Positions 33,708 to 41,669 of a stretch of DNA of 43,514 bases are shown piece after piece (within the stretch, counting starts at the first letter, position 1; each line of letters starts with the position of its first letter). Source of the DNA: Candidatus Poribacteria bacterium (GTDB lineage: Bacteria > Poribacteria > WGA-4E > GCA-2687025); NCBI GenBank assembly GCA_028818695.1, contig JAPPNK010000003.1, positions 1 to 43,514 on the forward strand, given 5' to 3'. The position numbers and the translations under genes are program-made. The notes below the pieces were generated by a model. It saw only the letters and a program-made list of their open reading frames with translations. It ran no database searches and was not told the origin of the DNA.

Positions 33708-34535
33708 TCAACCCAGAACCGCATCCACCTCCGCATCCCAAGCGCCTTCCACCATGCGCCCGTATTCGTTCATGCCGCCGCTGGCTTGCGGTCCGCCGAC
33801 GATCGGGCGCATCGCCGCGTTCGTCTCCCAGGACGGATGCTGCGTGAAGTCGGTATGCAGAAAGTGAAGCGCAACGCCCGCCCTGTCATGGTCGGTTCGG
33901 TTCTCTTTTGTGCAGTGCGCCGTGCCGTAGCAGAAAAAGACGACTCCGCCCGCTTTCAGCTCAACCGCTTGCTCCCGCTCCTTTTCGTTCGGCGGATCGC
34001 ATCGGATATGGTGGTCGCTGAACGGGTCGCGGTAATGCTCGTACTGCTCCCGGTAGCTGCCGGGGATGACATGGATCGTTCCGTTTTCGATGGTCGCGTC
34101 ATGTATGGCGATCCACATGGCGGTTCCGCGCAGCGGGTCCGCTATTTTGAAGTAGGCGTTGTCCTGATGCCACTGGGTGCCGATGCCCTGCCTCGCCGGC
34201 TTCCAGAAGCTCTGGTCTAGATGCAGGCGAAAGCTGTCCCCGATGAGAGCGCCGACAACCGAGGACACCTTCGGATGAAACGGCAGCGCTCTGTAGAGGC
34301 GGCTCTTGTCGTTGAGCGGAATGAGTTGGAGATTTTGAAGTTCGCCGTCGTCCTTCCGCTTCGTTCCGTCCTTCTGAATGGCGACGTTGAGCGACGCCCC
34401 CGCCTGCCGCCTCGCTTCATACATGCGTTCCAGTTCCGCGCGCAGCGCTTCGGTTTCGCGCGGCGTGAAGAACGGGTCGATGGCGAGATACCCCTGCTCG
34501 GTCCATTGCTTCTGCTGCGCCTCAGTCAATTTCAT
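33708..34535 (-). CDS. Phytanoyl-CoA dioxygenase (PhyH) family protein
   Basis: A 275-residue Fe(II)/2-oxoglutarate-dependent oxygenase of the PhyH family; these hydroxylate small organic molecules in the cytoplasm. The jelly-roll metal site is complete: H123-Q-D125 in GTQWHQDNAYF and the distal H207 in CYGTAHCTKENRT, with R218 (DRAGVALHF) placed to bind 2-oxoglutarate. Before it are the family's FTPRETEALRAELERMYEAR helix and DQSFWKPA; IENGTIHVIPGSY lies between the two halves. The family is highly expanded in Poribacteria and sponge symbionts, but the substrate cannot be told. ATG 34535 has AAGGAGAG about 6 bases upstream. It begins the minus-strand run that continues with the tandem paralogues. 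Confidence 0.88.
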   Translation of the reverse strand: MKLTEAQQKQWTEQGYLAIDPFFTPRETEALRAELERMYEARRQAGASLNVAIQKDGTKRKDDGELQNLQLIPLNDKSRLYRALPFHPKVSSVVGALIGDSFRLHLDQSFWKPARQGIGTQWHQDNAYFKIADPLRGTAMWIAIHDATIENGTIHVIPGSYREQYEHYRDPFSDHHIRCDPPNEKEREQAVELKAGGVVFFCYGTAHCTKENRTDHDRAGVALHFLHTDFTQHPSWETNAAMRPIVGGPQASGGMNEYGRMVEGAWDAEVDAVLG

Positions 34536-34629
34536 CAGAGCGCTCTCCTTGTTGTTTGTGCAGGCGCATTGTAGCAGAAAGGCGGCGGCGTGTGAATTGA
34601 CAGCGCGGAATTCAGAAGCCGTCCGCCGT

Positions 34630-35862
34630 TCAAAAGAGCCAGCGTCCGCCCGCCAAGAAGCGATGCCCCGCCTGCGCTTCGTTCAGGTCGTCTCCGTTCC
34701 GCTCCCATACGTTGAACTCATACGCCAGATCCAAAAAGGCGGCGCGTCCCATCGGAAGGCCCGTCCCCAGCGACAGCGTAAGCGGCGCCCTGTCATACGA
34801 CTTCCAGTCGGACGACAGCCGCGGCGACCCGATGCGGACGCCGCCCCGCAGCGCAATGTCGTTTTCAAGCCAATGCTCCGCGCCCAACTTCAGCTCCGTT
34901 TCGTTCTGATACAGCGTCTCAAACTGATTCGCGTCCACACTATTAGCGGGGGACGAGGAGTAGCGCGCGTCTGTCCACCGCGCATGCCGTATCGCGCCCG
35001 ACACCCGCCATCGGTACAGTTTCAGCGCCGAACCGACCTCGATCTCAAGCGGAAAATGGAAGTCGTACTTGATCACCCCGCTGTCTCCGCTGCCGCTGCT
35101 CCGGTCTCTTGATCGGTCGATCTGCGACCATTCTTCGCGTATGTCAACATCCGCCGGCAAGTGCGCCGACGCTCCAAACAGGATCATCGGCGTCAAGCCC
35201 ACCTCGGCTCCCAGTTTGAGCCGCGTCGCCGAAATATCCCGGCGTATGTCGTCCAGATATGTGTCCCCCCTCTCATAGCGGATATGCCTGTCCCGTCCGC
35301 CGTCCCATTGGTTGAGCGCGATGCCGACCCGGACGCCTCTTGCGACCTCAAACCCTGCGCCGAGCGAGAGCGAATAGACGTCGCCGTCCGTCTCGATCGC
35401 CTCCCGTATAGCCGACCCGGCTGACGGCCCAAGCGTTTCCACGCCTTCAACAAGCGAGCGCGTCGAAAGACTGCGCAACTGATGGTAAGACGCCGCGACG
35501 CCGAGCCACGGGTACTCGTAGAACCGGTGCGCGATTCCGACATGCCCAAAACGAACTCCAGACCAGGACGCGGCCGCCGTCGGGCTGGTTCCGAGCTGCG
35601 TGTCCAGGCTGCCGCTGTTGTAAAGAAGGGAGCCTGAAAACTCCGAGTAAGCGAGCGCCGCCAGCCCCGCAGGGTTTGTTGTCAGCGCGTCCAGCCCTCT
35701 CGCCCGCGCGACGGTCGAGCCTGCGAGCGCCGCCGACCGCACATCGATGGTTCGCCCGCCCGCCGCTAGATTTTCCTCCACAGGGATCGATTCAGCCTGC
35801 GCCCCGACCGCCAAAGCCCACGCCGCCAGCGCCGCCGCGCACATCATTGCCGCTTTATGCAT
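34630..35862 (-). CDS. Outer-membrane beta-barrel protein (FadL/PorV-like)
   Basis: A 410-residue exported protein starting at ATG 35862 (GGGAGA at about 6 bases); a longer frame to 36162 runs over the divergent kinase gene and is not real. Signal peptide MHKAAMMCAAALAAWALAVG, cut after AQA. The mature N-terminus, VRSAALAGSTVARARGLDAL followed by TTNPAGLAAL, is the plug motif of FadL/PorV/UPF0164-type barrels ('A-x-x-x-A-x-x-N-P-A-G-L'). The rest alternates polar and hydrophobic residues in strands (FSGSLLYNSGSLD, LKLGAEVGLTPMILFGASAH, GGVRIGSP), ending ...FLAGGRWLF with a terminal Phe, the usual signal for barrel assembly. It probably passes hydrophobic compounds or helps display proteins. 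It diverges from the kinase-helicase gene over 145 bases. Confidence 0.8.
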   Translation of the reverse strand: MHKAAMMCAAALAAWALAVGAQAESIPVEENLAAGGRTIDVRSAALAGSTVARARGLDALTTNPAGLAALAYSEFSGSLLYNSGSLDTQLGTSPTAAASWSGVRFGHVGIAHRFYEYPWLGVAASYHQLRSLSTRSLVEGVETLGPSAGSAIREAIETDGDVYSLSLGAGFEVARGVRVGIALNQWDGGRDRHIRYERGDTYLDDIRRDISATRLKLGAEVGLTPMILFGASAHLPADVDIREEWSQIDRSRDRSSGSGDSGVIKYDFHFPLEIEVGSALKLYRWRVSGAIRHARWTDARYSSSPANSVDANQFETLYQNETELKLGAEHWLENDIALRGGVRIGSPRLSSDWKSYDRAPLTLSLGTGLPMGRAAFLDLAYEFNVWERNGDDLNEAQAGHRFLAGGRWLF

Positions 35863-35914
35863 ATGCCGTCTCCCGCCATGTTGATCGCTTCCATTCCGAT
35901 TGCCTTCGATTGCC

Positions 35915-35967
35915 ATTATAACGTTTTCCCGCCCGGAATTGTTTACGAACGCGCTTTCGGATACGAT
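35915..35967. promoter_or_regulatory. Divergent promoter region of the barrel and kinase-helicase genes
   Basis: Minus strand: a perfect TATAAT at 35915-35920, 53 bases before the barrel ATG, with a weak -35. Plus strand: TTGTTT (35939-35944), 17 bases, TACGAT (35962-35967), about 40 bases before the kinase-helicase ATG. Both are inferred from consensus only. Confidence 0.4.
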
Positions 35968-36007
35968 ACTCATGAACGGGCGGCGCGCGGAAACCCTTGG
36001 AGGCTCT

Positions 36008-39000
36008 ATGAAGCGAGCCAGAGACGAATGGCTCAAAAGCGGAAGACTGCAGCTGGAGACGCTGCTGGGCGAAGGCGCCTTCGGCGAGGTGTGGAAAGCG
36101 GTCGAGTATATCGGCTTCGGACAGCAGGGCGAACTGGTGCGCCTTCGGGACGCCGCCGTCAAGTGCCTTCCGCCGCTTCACGACGAGCGCGACGGCATGC
36201 GCGTCATACAGGAGGCGCAGGGGCTGGCGGAACTTCAACATGAATCGATCCTTCGGCTCTACGACGCTTTCTCCGACGCAGATGGTACCTATCTTGTTAC
36301 GGAGCTGGCGACCGAGGGGCATCTTTGGCAACACTTCGACGGCTCCGTTCCGACCGAGTCGGAGCTTCGGGAGCTGCTGTTCGCTGTCGGGCGCGGGCTG
36401 AATTATCTCCACGAGCAGGGGTATGTGCATGGCGATCTGAAGCCTGAAAACATCCTGGTTTCGGAGGGTCCAGACTACCAGCCGCGGTATCTGATTGCCG
36501 ATTTTGGGCTGCGCGCGCTGATCGGAAGCCGGCATTTTCAAGGCACGGCTCCGTATATCGCGCCGGAGGCGTACTCCGCCAACGCGGGAGCCTTCACCGA
36601 CCGCTCCGATGTGTACGCGCTTGGCGTCCTGCTGTATGAGGTTGCCAGCGGGTCGCGCCTCGCCGACGCGCTTTCAGACAACGAATTCGACGCCCTGCGC
36701 CAACGCAAACCGGACATGGACATCTTCAACGCGGCGATGGAACGCATCCGAGAGACGGTTCAAAATATGCGGTGGCGCTCGCTGCAGCTGCCCTCCTTTT
36801 TGGGAACGCTCCTGCAGTTCTGCCTAGACCCTGACCCGAGCCGGCGCCCTTCGGCATGGGGGCTGATGGAGCTGTGGGCGGCGTTCAGCAGGTCGCAAAG
36901 CGGGGTTCTGCAGATCGACCAACAAGGCTCCGTTCAAAAGCCGGCGACCTACAAGGCGCCGTTCGCGCGCGTCGTCGACATCGAAGAAGACCTGACAAAC
37001 CCGTATGGAACCGAAACCTGCGCCGCGCGGCTCGCCGCTGAAGGCGGGGAATTCATGACGGTCTCCATCGACCGCGGCGTCAATCTGCCGATGTTTCAGG
37101 CGGTCGAGAGGCTCAAAAACAGGCTGCCGGACCGCCCCGCTCTCGTTTCGTTTTACAACCTGGCTCCGCAGGACATCGACCGAATGCGTTTCGAGGCGAC
37201 GCGCAACAGTTACGCCGTTGTGGAGCCGTTCCGCCTGATCGACGTGACGGAGCTGAGCCAGAGCGCTTTCTGCCACCGCTCCTCGCTTCACCGCGTCGCG
37301 GGGACGGGCGTTCAGTTGAGCGAGCCGCTCATGCGCGGTCAGGTTGCGCATGCGCTTTTTGCGGATCTGCTGCTGAATGAACGGGTCGACTTTGACGAGG
37401 CGTGGGAGGCGCGCCGTCCCAGCTGGAGTCTCGACTTTGCCTATCTTTTTGAAGACGACGCGCAGCTGGAACGGTTTAAAAAAGAGGCGCGCCGCCATTT
37501 TGACAACATCAAGAAGGCGCTGCATGGGGAGCCTGCCTGGTACAGCCCGCGCCGTCATGTGGAGTCGATGCGCTGGTCGGCGGAGTTGGGTTTGCTGGGG
37601 CGCGTGGACGCTTTTTTCTTGGCAGAAGGCGGACGCGCGGCGGTGTATGAGCTGAAGGCGGGGCGCGTCGACAGCGGAGACGTTTTTCAGCTTCAAGCGT
37701 ACGCCGCTATGTTGAGCGAGGATATGCGCGCCGCCGGACGCCGTCCGGGAGAAACCGCTTCTCTTCGGGCGCGTCTTCTGTCGAGCGCGGACGGGCGCAT
37801 GCGCGGCGCCTCTCCCGCGCCCAGGGCGAAGCTCGCCGCCGTCCGAAATCAAGCGGCGCGGCTGCGGGAGCAACTGATGGATATGCGGCGCGCGGACGAA
37901 CCTCTTCCGTCCGACTACCCGTTCTTCGGATACCATCCGGCAAAATGCAGCCACTGCTCAAGCCATTACCGGTATCTTCACCAGGCATGCGAGCGTTCAA
38001 CGGCGCTGTTCGGCGAACGCAGCGACCTGGACGCGCCTGCTCTGACGCCGCTTGAACAGGACTATTTCTGGCATGGCATCCGCCTCTCGCTCATCGAAGA
38101 GGAGGCGGTTCGACAGCAGTATCTGCAGCCGCTTCTGAGCGCCATGCAGGCGCCCGGCAGCCTGCTGGACATTGAGATTCCGCGCGGAGAGCGGCGCATC
38201 GAAGGGGCGCGCCTGGCGAACCGCCAAGACTCGCGGCTTGAGTTTCAGTTTGAGCCATGCATGGCGGAATTCAAGGAGGGGGACGAGGCGATCGCGCACC
38301 GCGGCGACCTTCGTCGCTGGCACGAAACGATGCGCGGCACGGTCGCCGAAGCGTCCAGCGGCGCGCTGGTCGTTGAAACGCATGAAGCGCGCGCCTTTCA
38401 AGACGCCGCCGACCTGCCGAAAGACGGATGGGTTGTGGAGCGGTTTCCGCGTTTCTACCGCTCCGACCTGCTCCGCCGGGCGCTTTACATGTTCATCTCG
38501 TCGCGCAACGAGGCGATGAAAGCGCTTGCGCTGGAGGGGCGCATGCCGAAGCGGCAGGGGCTGCTCTTCTCGGCGGCAAAGCCGGACGCCCTGCGCCTTT
38601 CTATGAAGAACCGCCTGAACGCCCAGCAGAGCGCCGCCCTGTTGAGCGGACTGGATGAAAACGGCTTTTTGTCGATCACCGGACCGCCCGGCACCGGCAA
38701 GACGATGACGATACACGCCATCATCGAAACGCATGTGCGGCAGAACGCGCGCGTCCTCGCCGCCGCCGTGACGAACAACGCCATCGACAACATCGTTGAG
38801 CGGTGGATCGAAAGCGGGCGCGGCGCCGCCGGTTTTGAGCCGTTTTTCCGTTTTGGACTTCACTCCGCTATGGCAGAGCAGTTCAAAGAAAGTTTAAAAC
38901 GCCTCAACGTCGACGGACGGCGCATGTTTGCCAAGGAGGCGGGCGCCGCGTTTGGCAGCCTTGCGGAGCTGCGCGCTCATTTAGAGTCGACGCGGCTGTT

Positions 39001-39967
39001 TCTCGGCACGGCGCATTCGCTGCTTGAGTCGCCGTGGGTCGTTCAGGAAAACCCAGACGGCTCGCCCCCGTTCGACCTTGTCATCGTGGACGAGGCGACG
39101 CAGATGCCCGAACCGCTCGCAGCCGCTCTGTTGACGCTCGGCAAAAAGGCGATACTGGTCGGCGACGAGAAGCAGCTCGGTCCGGTCTGCCTCTCGTCGT
39201 TCGATGCGCGGCATTCGGAGATGCCCGATTCGCTTCGAGAAATCGGAATAGCGGGATTGGACAAATCGTTGTTTGAGCGGTTGAACGCGCTTTTGAAGAA
39301 GCGCGGCGGAGAAAAGGGACTGGTCTTTCTCTCTCGGCAGTATCGAATGCATCCCGCCATCAGCGAGTGGGCGTCGGAGCAGTTTTACGGCGGACGGCTG
39401 GAGACCGCGGACGAGGCGCAAGCCCGCCTCCCTGAGCTCGAACGGGCGTCGGAGCAGCCGGGGTGGGACCTCCTGGGGCGTATCTTGGACCCGTCCAGCC
39501 CGTTCGTGTTTTTGGACATACCGGGCGGAGGGGGGGAGATTCCCAACATGAACGTAAAAGAGGCGGAGACGGCCGCCCTGCTGACGCTCGCCATGTCGCG
39601 CCTCGGCTTGAGCGACGTTGGATGCATCACGCCGTACCGCAACCAGCAGGCGGAACTGCGCCGGCAACTGCGCCGTTTCAACCTGTCGGCGGAATGCGGC
39701 ACGGTGGACGCTTTTCAGGGGCGCGAAAAGACGGTTGTCATTCTTTCGACAGCGCGGCGCGACCGTCTCACCTCTTTTCTGGGAGAAAGGAGGCGGTTGA
39801 ATGTGAGCGTCACCCGCGCGCGCCGAAAATGCGTCATACTCGGAAGCCTCGCCGTTTTGAGAGATCATCCGCTGCTCTGGCGGCTCGCCGAAAGGGAGGA
39901 TTGCCGGCGCGAGCGGGCGGAGCCGTCCGACCTGCGCCGAGAACTTGGACTGGAGCCGAGCGCATGA
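36008..39967 (+). CDS. Ser/Thr protein kinase - Cas4/Dna2-like nuclease - SF1 helicase fusion
   Basis: A 1319-residue cytoplasmic protein of three enzymes. (1) Kinase, residues about 12-290: Gly loop G21-EGAFGEVW, K52 in AAVKC, catalytic H141-G-D143-LKPEN148 (HGD, not HRD), D165-FG, A185-PE; all key residues are present. (2) PD-(D/E)XK nuclease of Cas4/Dna2 type, about 410-665: C422, RGQVAHALF, D534 in GRVDAFF, E548-L-K550, Q561...Y565, then C647, C650 and C661, which with C422 could bind an Fe-S cluster. (3) Upf1/Dna2-like SF1 helicase, about 880-1300: G892PPGTGKT, D1028-EATQ, G1052-DEKQLGP, Q1111-YRMHP, DAFQ1237-GRE and NVSVTR1270-AR. I chose ATG 36008 because GGAGG precedes it; the longer frame starts inside the promoter. 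It overlaps the next gene by ATGA. The likely role is kinase-regulated DNA processing, repair or anti-phage defence (inference). Confidence 0.92.
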   Translation: MKRARDEWLKSGRLQLETLLGEGAFGEVWKAVEYIGFGQQGELVRLRDAAVKCLPPLHDERDGMRVIQEAQGLAELQHESILRLYDAFSDADGTYLVTELATEGHLWQHFDGSVPTESELRELLFAVGRGLNYLHEQGYVHGDLKPENILVSEGPDYQPRYLIADFGLRALIGSRHFQGTAPYIAPEAYSANAGAFTDRSDVYALGVLLYEVASGSRLADALSDNEFDALRQRKPDMDIFNAAMERIRETVQNMRWRSLQLPSFLGTLLQFCLDPDPSRRPSAWGLMELWAAFSRSQSGVLQIDQQGSVQKPATYKAPFARVVDIEEDLTNPYGTETCAARLAAEGGEFMTVSIDRGVNLPMFQAVERLKNRLPDRPALVSFYNLAPQDIDRMRFEATRNSYAVVEPFRLIDVTELSQSAFCHRSSLHRVAGTGVQLSEPLMRGQVAHALFADLLLNERVDFDEAWEARRPSWSLDFAYLFEDDAQLERFKKEARRHFDNIKKALHGEPAWYSPRRHVESMRWSAELGLLGRVDAFFLAEGGRAAVYELKAGRVDSGDVFQLQAYAAMLSEDMRAAGRRPGETASLRARLLSSADGRMRGASPAPRAKLAAVRNQAARLREQLMDMRRADEPLPSDYPFFGYHPAKCSHCSSHYRYLHQACERSTALFGERSDLDAPALTPLEQDYFWHGIRLSLIEEEAVRQQYLQPLLSAMQAPGSLLDIEIPRGERRIEGARLANRQDSRLEFQFEPCMAEFKEGDEAIAHRGDLRRWHETMRGTVAEASSGALVVETHEARAFQDAADLPKDGWVVERFPRFYRSDLLRRALYMFISSRNEAMKALALEGRMPKRQGLLFSAAKPDALRLSMKNRLNAQQSAALLSGLDENGFLSITGPPGTGKTMTIHAIIETHVRQNARVLAAAVTNNAIDNIVERWIESGRGAAGFEPFFRFGLHSAMAEQFKESLKRLNVDGRRMFAKEAGAAFGSLAELRAHLESTRLFLGTAHSLLESPWVVQENPDGSPPFDLVIVDEATQMPEPLAAALLTLGKKAILVGDEKQLGPVCLSSFDARHSEMPDSLREIGIAGLDKSLFERLNALLKKRGGEKGLVFLSRQYRMHPAISEWASEQFYGGRLETADEAQARLPELERASEQPGWDLLGRILDPSSPFVFLDIPGGGGEIPNMNVKEAETAALLTLAMSRLGLSDVGCITPYRNQQAELRRQLRRFNLSAECGTVDAFQGREKTVVILSTARRDRLTSFLGERRRLNVSVTRARRKCVILGSLAVLRDHPLLWRLAEREDCRRERAEPSDLRRELGLEPSA

Positions 39968-40476
39968 CGAAGTGGTGGATTCTGCTGGCGGCGGCGGCCG
40001 TCGCCGAGATCTCCTTCGGCGTCTATATCTGGTCGTACCGCCCCGTGTTGCCGTCCGAGGCGGTATATGCGTCCATGGAGGCGGCGCAGGAATCGGACCT
40101 TGACGCGCTAGACGCCGTTCTCCGCGCGAGAGGCGCCGCCTCAGACCCGCGCGCCGTCTGGACATCCTATGTCGGCGCGTTGTGTCTGGAAGAGTACGAG
40201 GCGGCGTACGGCATGTTGTCGCGGCGTTCGAGGGCGGCGTTTGAGGCGGCGGGCGGTCTTGTTTTGTTTAAAAAAGCGCACCGCAGCGCGCCGCCCCGCT
40301 TCGATCTCGGCAAAACGCTGACGCTGGCGCAGGAGGAGAAAACGGCGCTCATCGCCGCCCGGGAGTACGACGCCCCCAAATGGAGCATGGTACGCCTGCG
40401 GCAAGAAGGGGGGCGGTGGCGCATCGAAACGCGCCCCTCGCCCGACAACAAGCGCGCGGTTTATCCTTCCCGCTAA
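39964..40476 (+). CDS. Membrane-anchored protein coupled to the kinase-nuclease-helicase gene
   Basis: A 170-residue protein whose ATG overlaps the stop of the fusion gene (ATGA), so the two are translationally coupled. One N-terminal helix (WWILLAAAAVAEISFGVYIW) anchors it, with the rest outside. The soluble part has helices (ASMEAAQESDLDALDAVLRA), then WTSYVGALCLEEYEAAYGML and a beta-rich end (YDAPKWSMVRLRQEGGRWRI). Such a layout, a helix followed by 'm..g.y..ay..l' and a final 'W-R-I' strand, resembles NTF2-like/DUF4878 domains, but the match is weak. A longer open frame beginning inside the helicase gene is an artefact. Because it is coupled, it is likely to be part of the same system. 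Confidence 0.75.
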   Translation: MTKWWILLAAAAVAEISFGVYIWSYRPVLPSEAVYASMEAAQESDLDALDAVLRARGAASDPRAVWTSYVGALCLEEYEAAYGMLSRRSRAAFEAAGGLVLFKKAHRSAPPRFDLGKTLTLAQEEKTALIAAREYDAPKWSMVRLRQEGGRWRIETRPSPDNKRAVYPSR

Positions 40477-40488
40477 ACGTCCGCCGAC

Positions 40489-41325
40489 TCACAGACGCAG
40501 CTGCTCGCCGCATTCCAAGACGCGGTACGGCTGCCCGATTCGTTCGCATTCGTCCGCGAACCTGTCCGGCGGAATCGTATTGAACTCAAACATATCGTAA
40601 TGGCACGGGACGACGAGCGCCGCGCCCATCTCTTGACCGAGGCGCGCCGCTTCAGCGCCGGACAGGTTGCCGGCGACGCGCCGAGCAGGGTTCCTGCCGT
40701 TGATTGGCAACAGCGCCGCGTCGATCCGCCATGGGCTTAGCCAGTCGAGCATGCCATCGTACCGTACCGTGTCGCCGCTGTGGTAGACAACCTTGCCGCT
40801 TGCTTCAATTACATATCCCAAATGCGCGTATCTGCCATCCGCGTCCGTTTCGAGCGTCTCATGGGCGGCGGGAACGGCGTGTATTCGGAAGCCAGCCGCG
40901 TCCGCCGTTTCGCCGGCGTCCAGACCGGTCAACCTTTCGGGCAGACATTGGAGCCGTTCGGCGGCGAAGGCGCGGTTCGCTTCTGGGACGATGACGCGCA
41001 GCCCCGCGTTGACGCGCATGAGCGGCAGAAGCGTCTCCGCGTCCAGATGGTCGGTGTGGTTATGGCTGGAGGTGGCGGCGTCTATGAAGTTGAGCCGCGC
41101 GGGATCGACGGCTCGTTCGGTCATGCGGATATGCGGCTTGTCGGTCTGGGCGTATTTTTTGGTGAGCGAATCGGACAGGTACGGGTCGATGAGCAGTCGC
41201 GAGCCGCCGGTTTGGAGCAGATACCCGCTCTGTCCCAGCCACCACAGGTTGAGGCTGGCGCTGTCGCGGTTCGCTTCTCGTATGTCGTTTAAAAGGGCGT
41301 CGTCTTTCAGATGCGGCTTGATCAT
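40489..41325 (-). CDS. UlaG-like metallo-beta-lactamase-fold hydrolase
   Basis: A 278-residue zinc- or manganese-dependent hydrolase of the MBL fold. The metal motif is H88-N-H90-T-D92-H93 (SSHNHTDHLD); further ligands are in VPAAHET (after GFRIHAVPAAHETLETD), the Asp in VVYHSGDTVRY, and VVPCHYDMFEFN near the end. The N-terminal SLNLWWLGQSGYLLQTGG and LLIDPYLSDS are typical of the UlaG (L-ascorbate-6-phosphate lactonase) group. The true substrate is open; no ascorbate or sugar phosphotransferase genes are near. ATG 41325 follows AGGAGG. It converges on the small membrane gene of the kinase system. Confidence 0.85.
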   Translation of the reverse strand: MIKPHLKDDALLNDIREANRDSASLNLWWLGQSGYLLQTGGSRLLIDPYLSDSLTKKYAQTDKPHIRMTERAVDPARLNFIDAATSSHNHTDHLDAETLLPLMRVNAGLRVIVPEANRAFAAERLQCLPERLTGLDAGETADAAGFRIHAVPAAHETLETDADGRYAHLGYVIEASGKVVYHSGDTVRYDGMLDWLSPWRIDAALLPINGRNPARRVAGNLSGAEAARLGQEMGAALVVPCHYDMFEFNTIPPDRFADECERIGQPYRVLECGEQLRL

Positions 41326-41393
41326 ACAGCCTCCTGCCGCCGGGTATGTTACAGGACGCCGCTTTTGTCCGCAAGGCTCGCCGCTCCATATCT

Positions 41394-41557
41394 GACCTCA
41401 TGCGTAAAGTTGGGACAGTTGAACGACCAAAGCCTTTATTCATGGGAAAAAGGCGTCGCCAACCAGGCCGTCATTCCCGCGCAAGCGGGAATCTAGAGGC
41501 GCCGCAGAAGACATCCGCGTTCGCATGCCGGCATATCCCAACTTAAAACATAAGGTC
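41394..41557. repeat. Miniature inverted-repeat element, family B, copy 4
   Basis: A 164-bp copy with intact ends: left GACCTCATGCGTAAAGTTGG, right CCCAACTTAAAACATAAGGTC, and the palindromic core ATTCCCGCGCAAGCGGGAAT in the middle. Beside the core are the family's AAAGCCTTTATTCATGG and TCTAGAGGCGCCGCAGA segments. It occupies most of the gap between the UlaG-like and ABC transporter genes. Confidence 0.85.
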
Positions 41558-41669
41558 AGTTCCATATTTCTTGCGCCGAGCTTGAAACGGCGCTATGCTT
41601 CCCAGAACGTTCGACGGCGGCTAACGGATTAAGGAACGGAGCGGACATATCGGGAATCTTCGCGCGCTG

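Noticed and set aside
34630-36162. Upstream extension of the barrel protein to 36162
   Set aside because: The extension overlaps the kinase gene and its Gly loop on the other strand; the internal ATG at 35862 has a ribosome binding site and a proper signal peptide.
36824-37954. Long minus-strand open frame of 376 codons opposite the kinase-nuclease-helicase gene
   Set aside because: It is the complement of a GC-rich coding sequence; the plus strand has unmistakable kinase and nuclease motifs at the same place.
38981-40165. Minus-strand open frame of 394 codons opposite the helicase domain
   Set aside because: Arg/Pro-rich composition typical of antisense frames; the plus strand encodes helicase motifs throughout.
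2620-41557. The repeated palindromes as a CRISPR array
   Set aside because: Copies are kilobases apart with no regular spacers and have terminal inverted repeats, which fits dispersed miniature elements.
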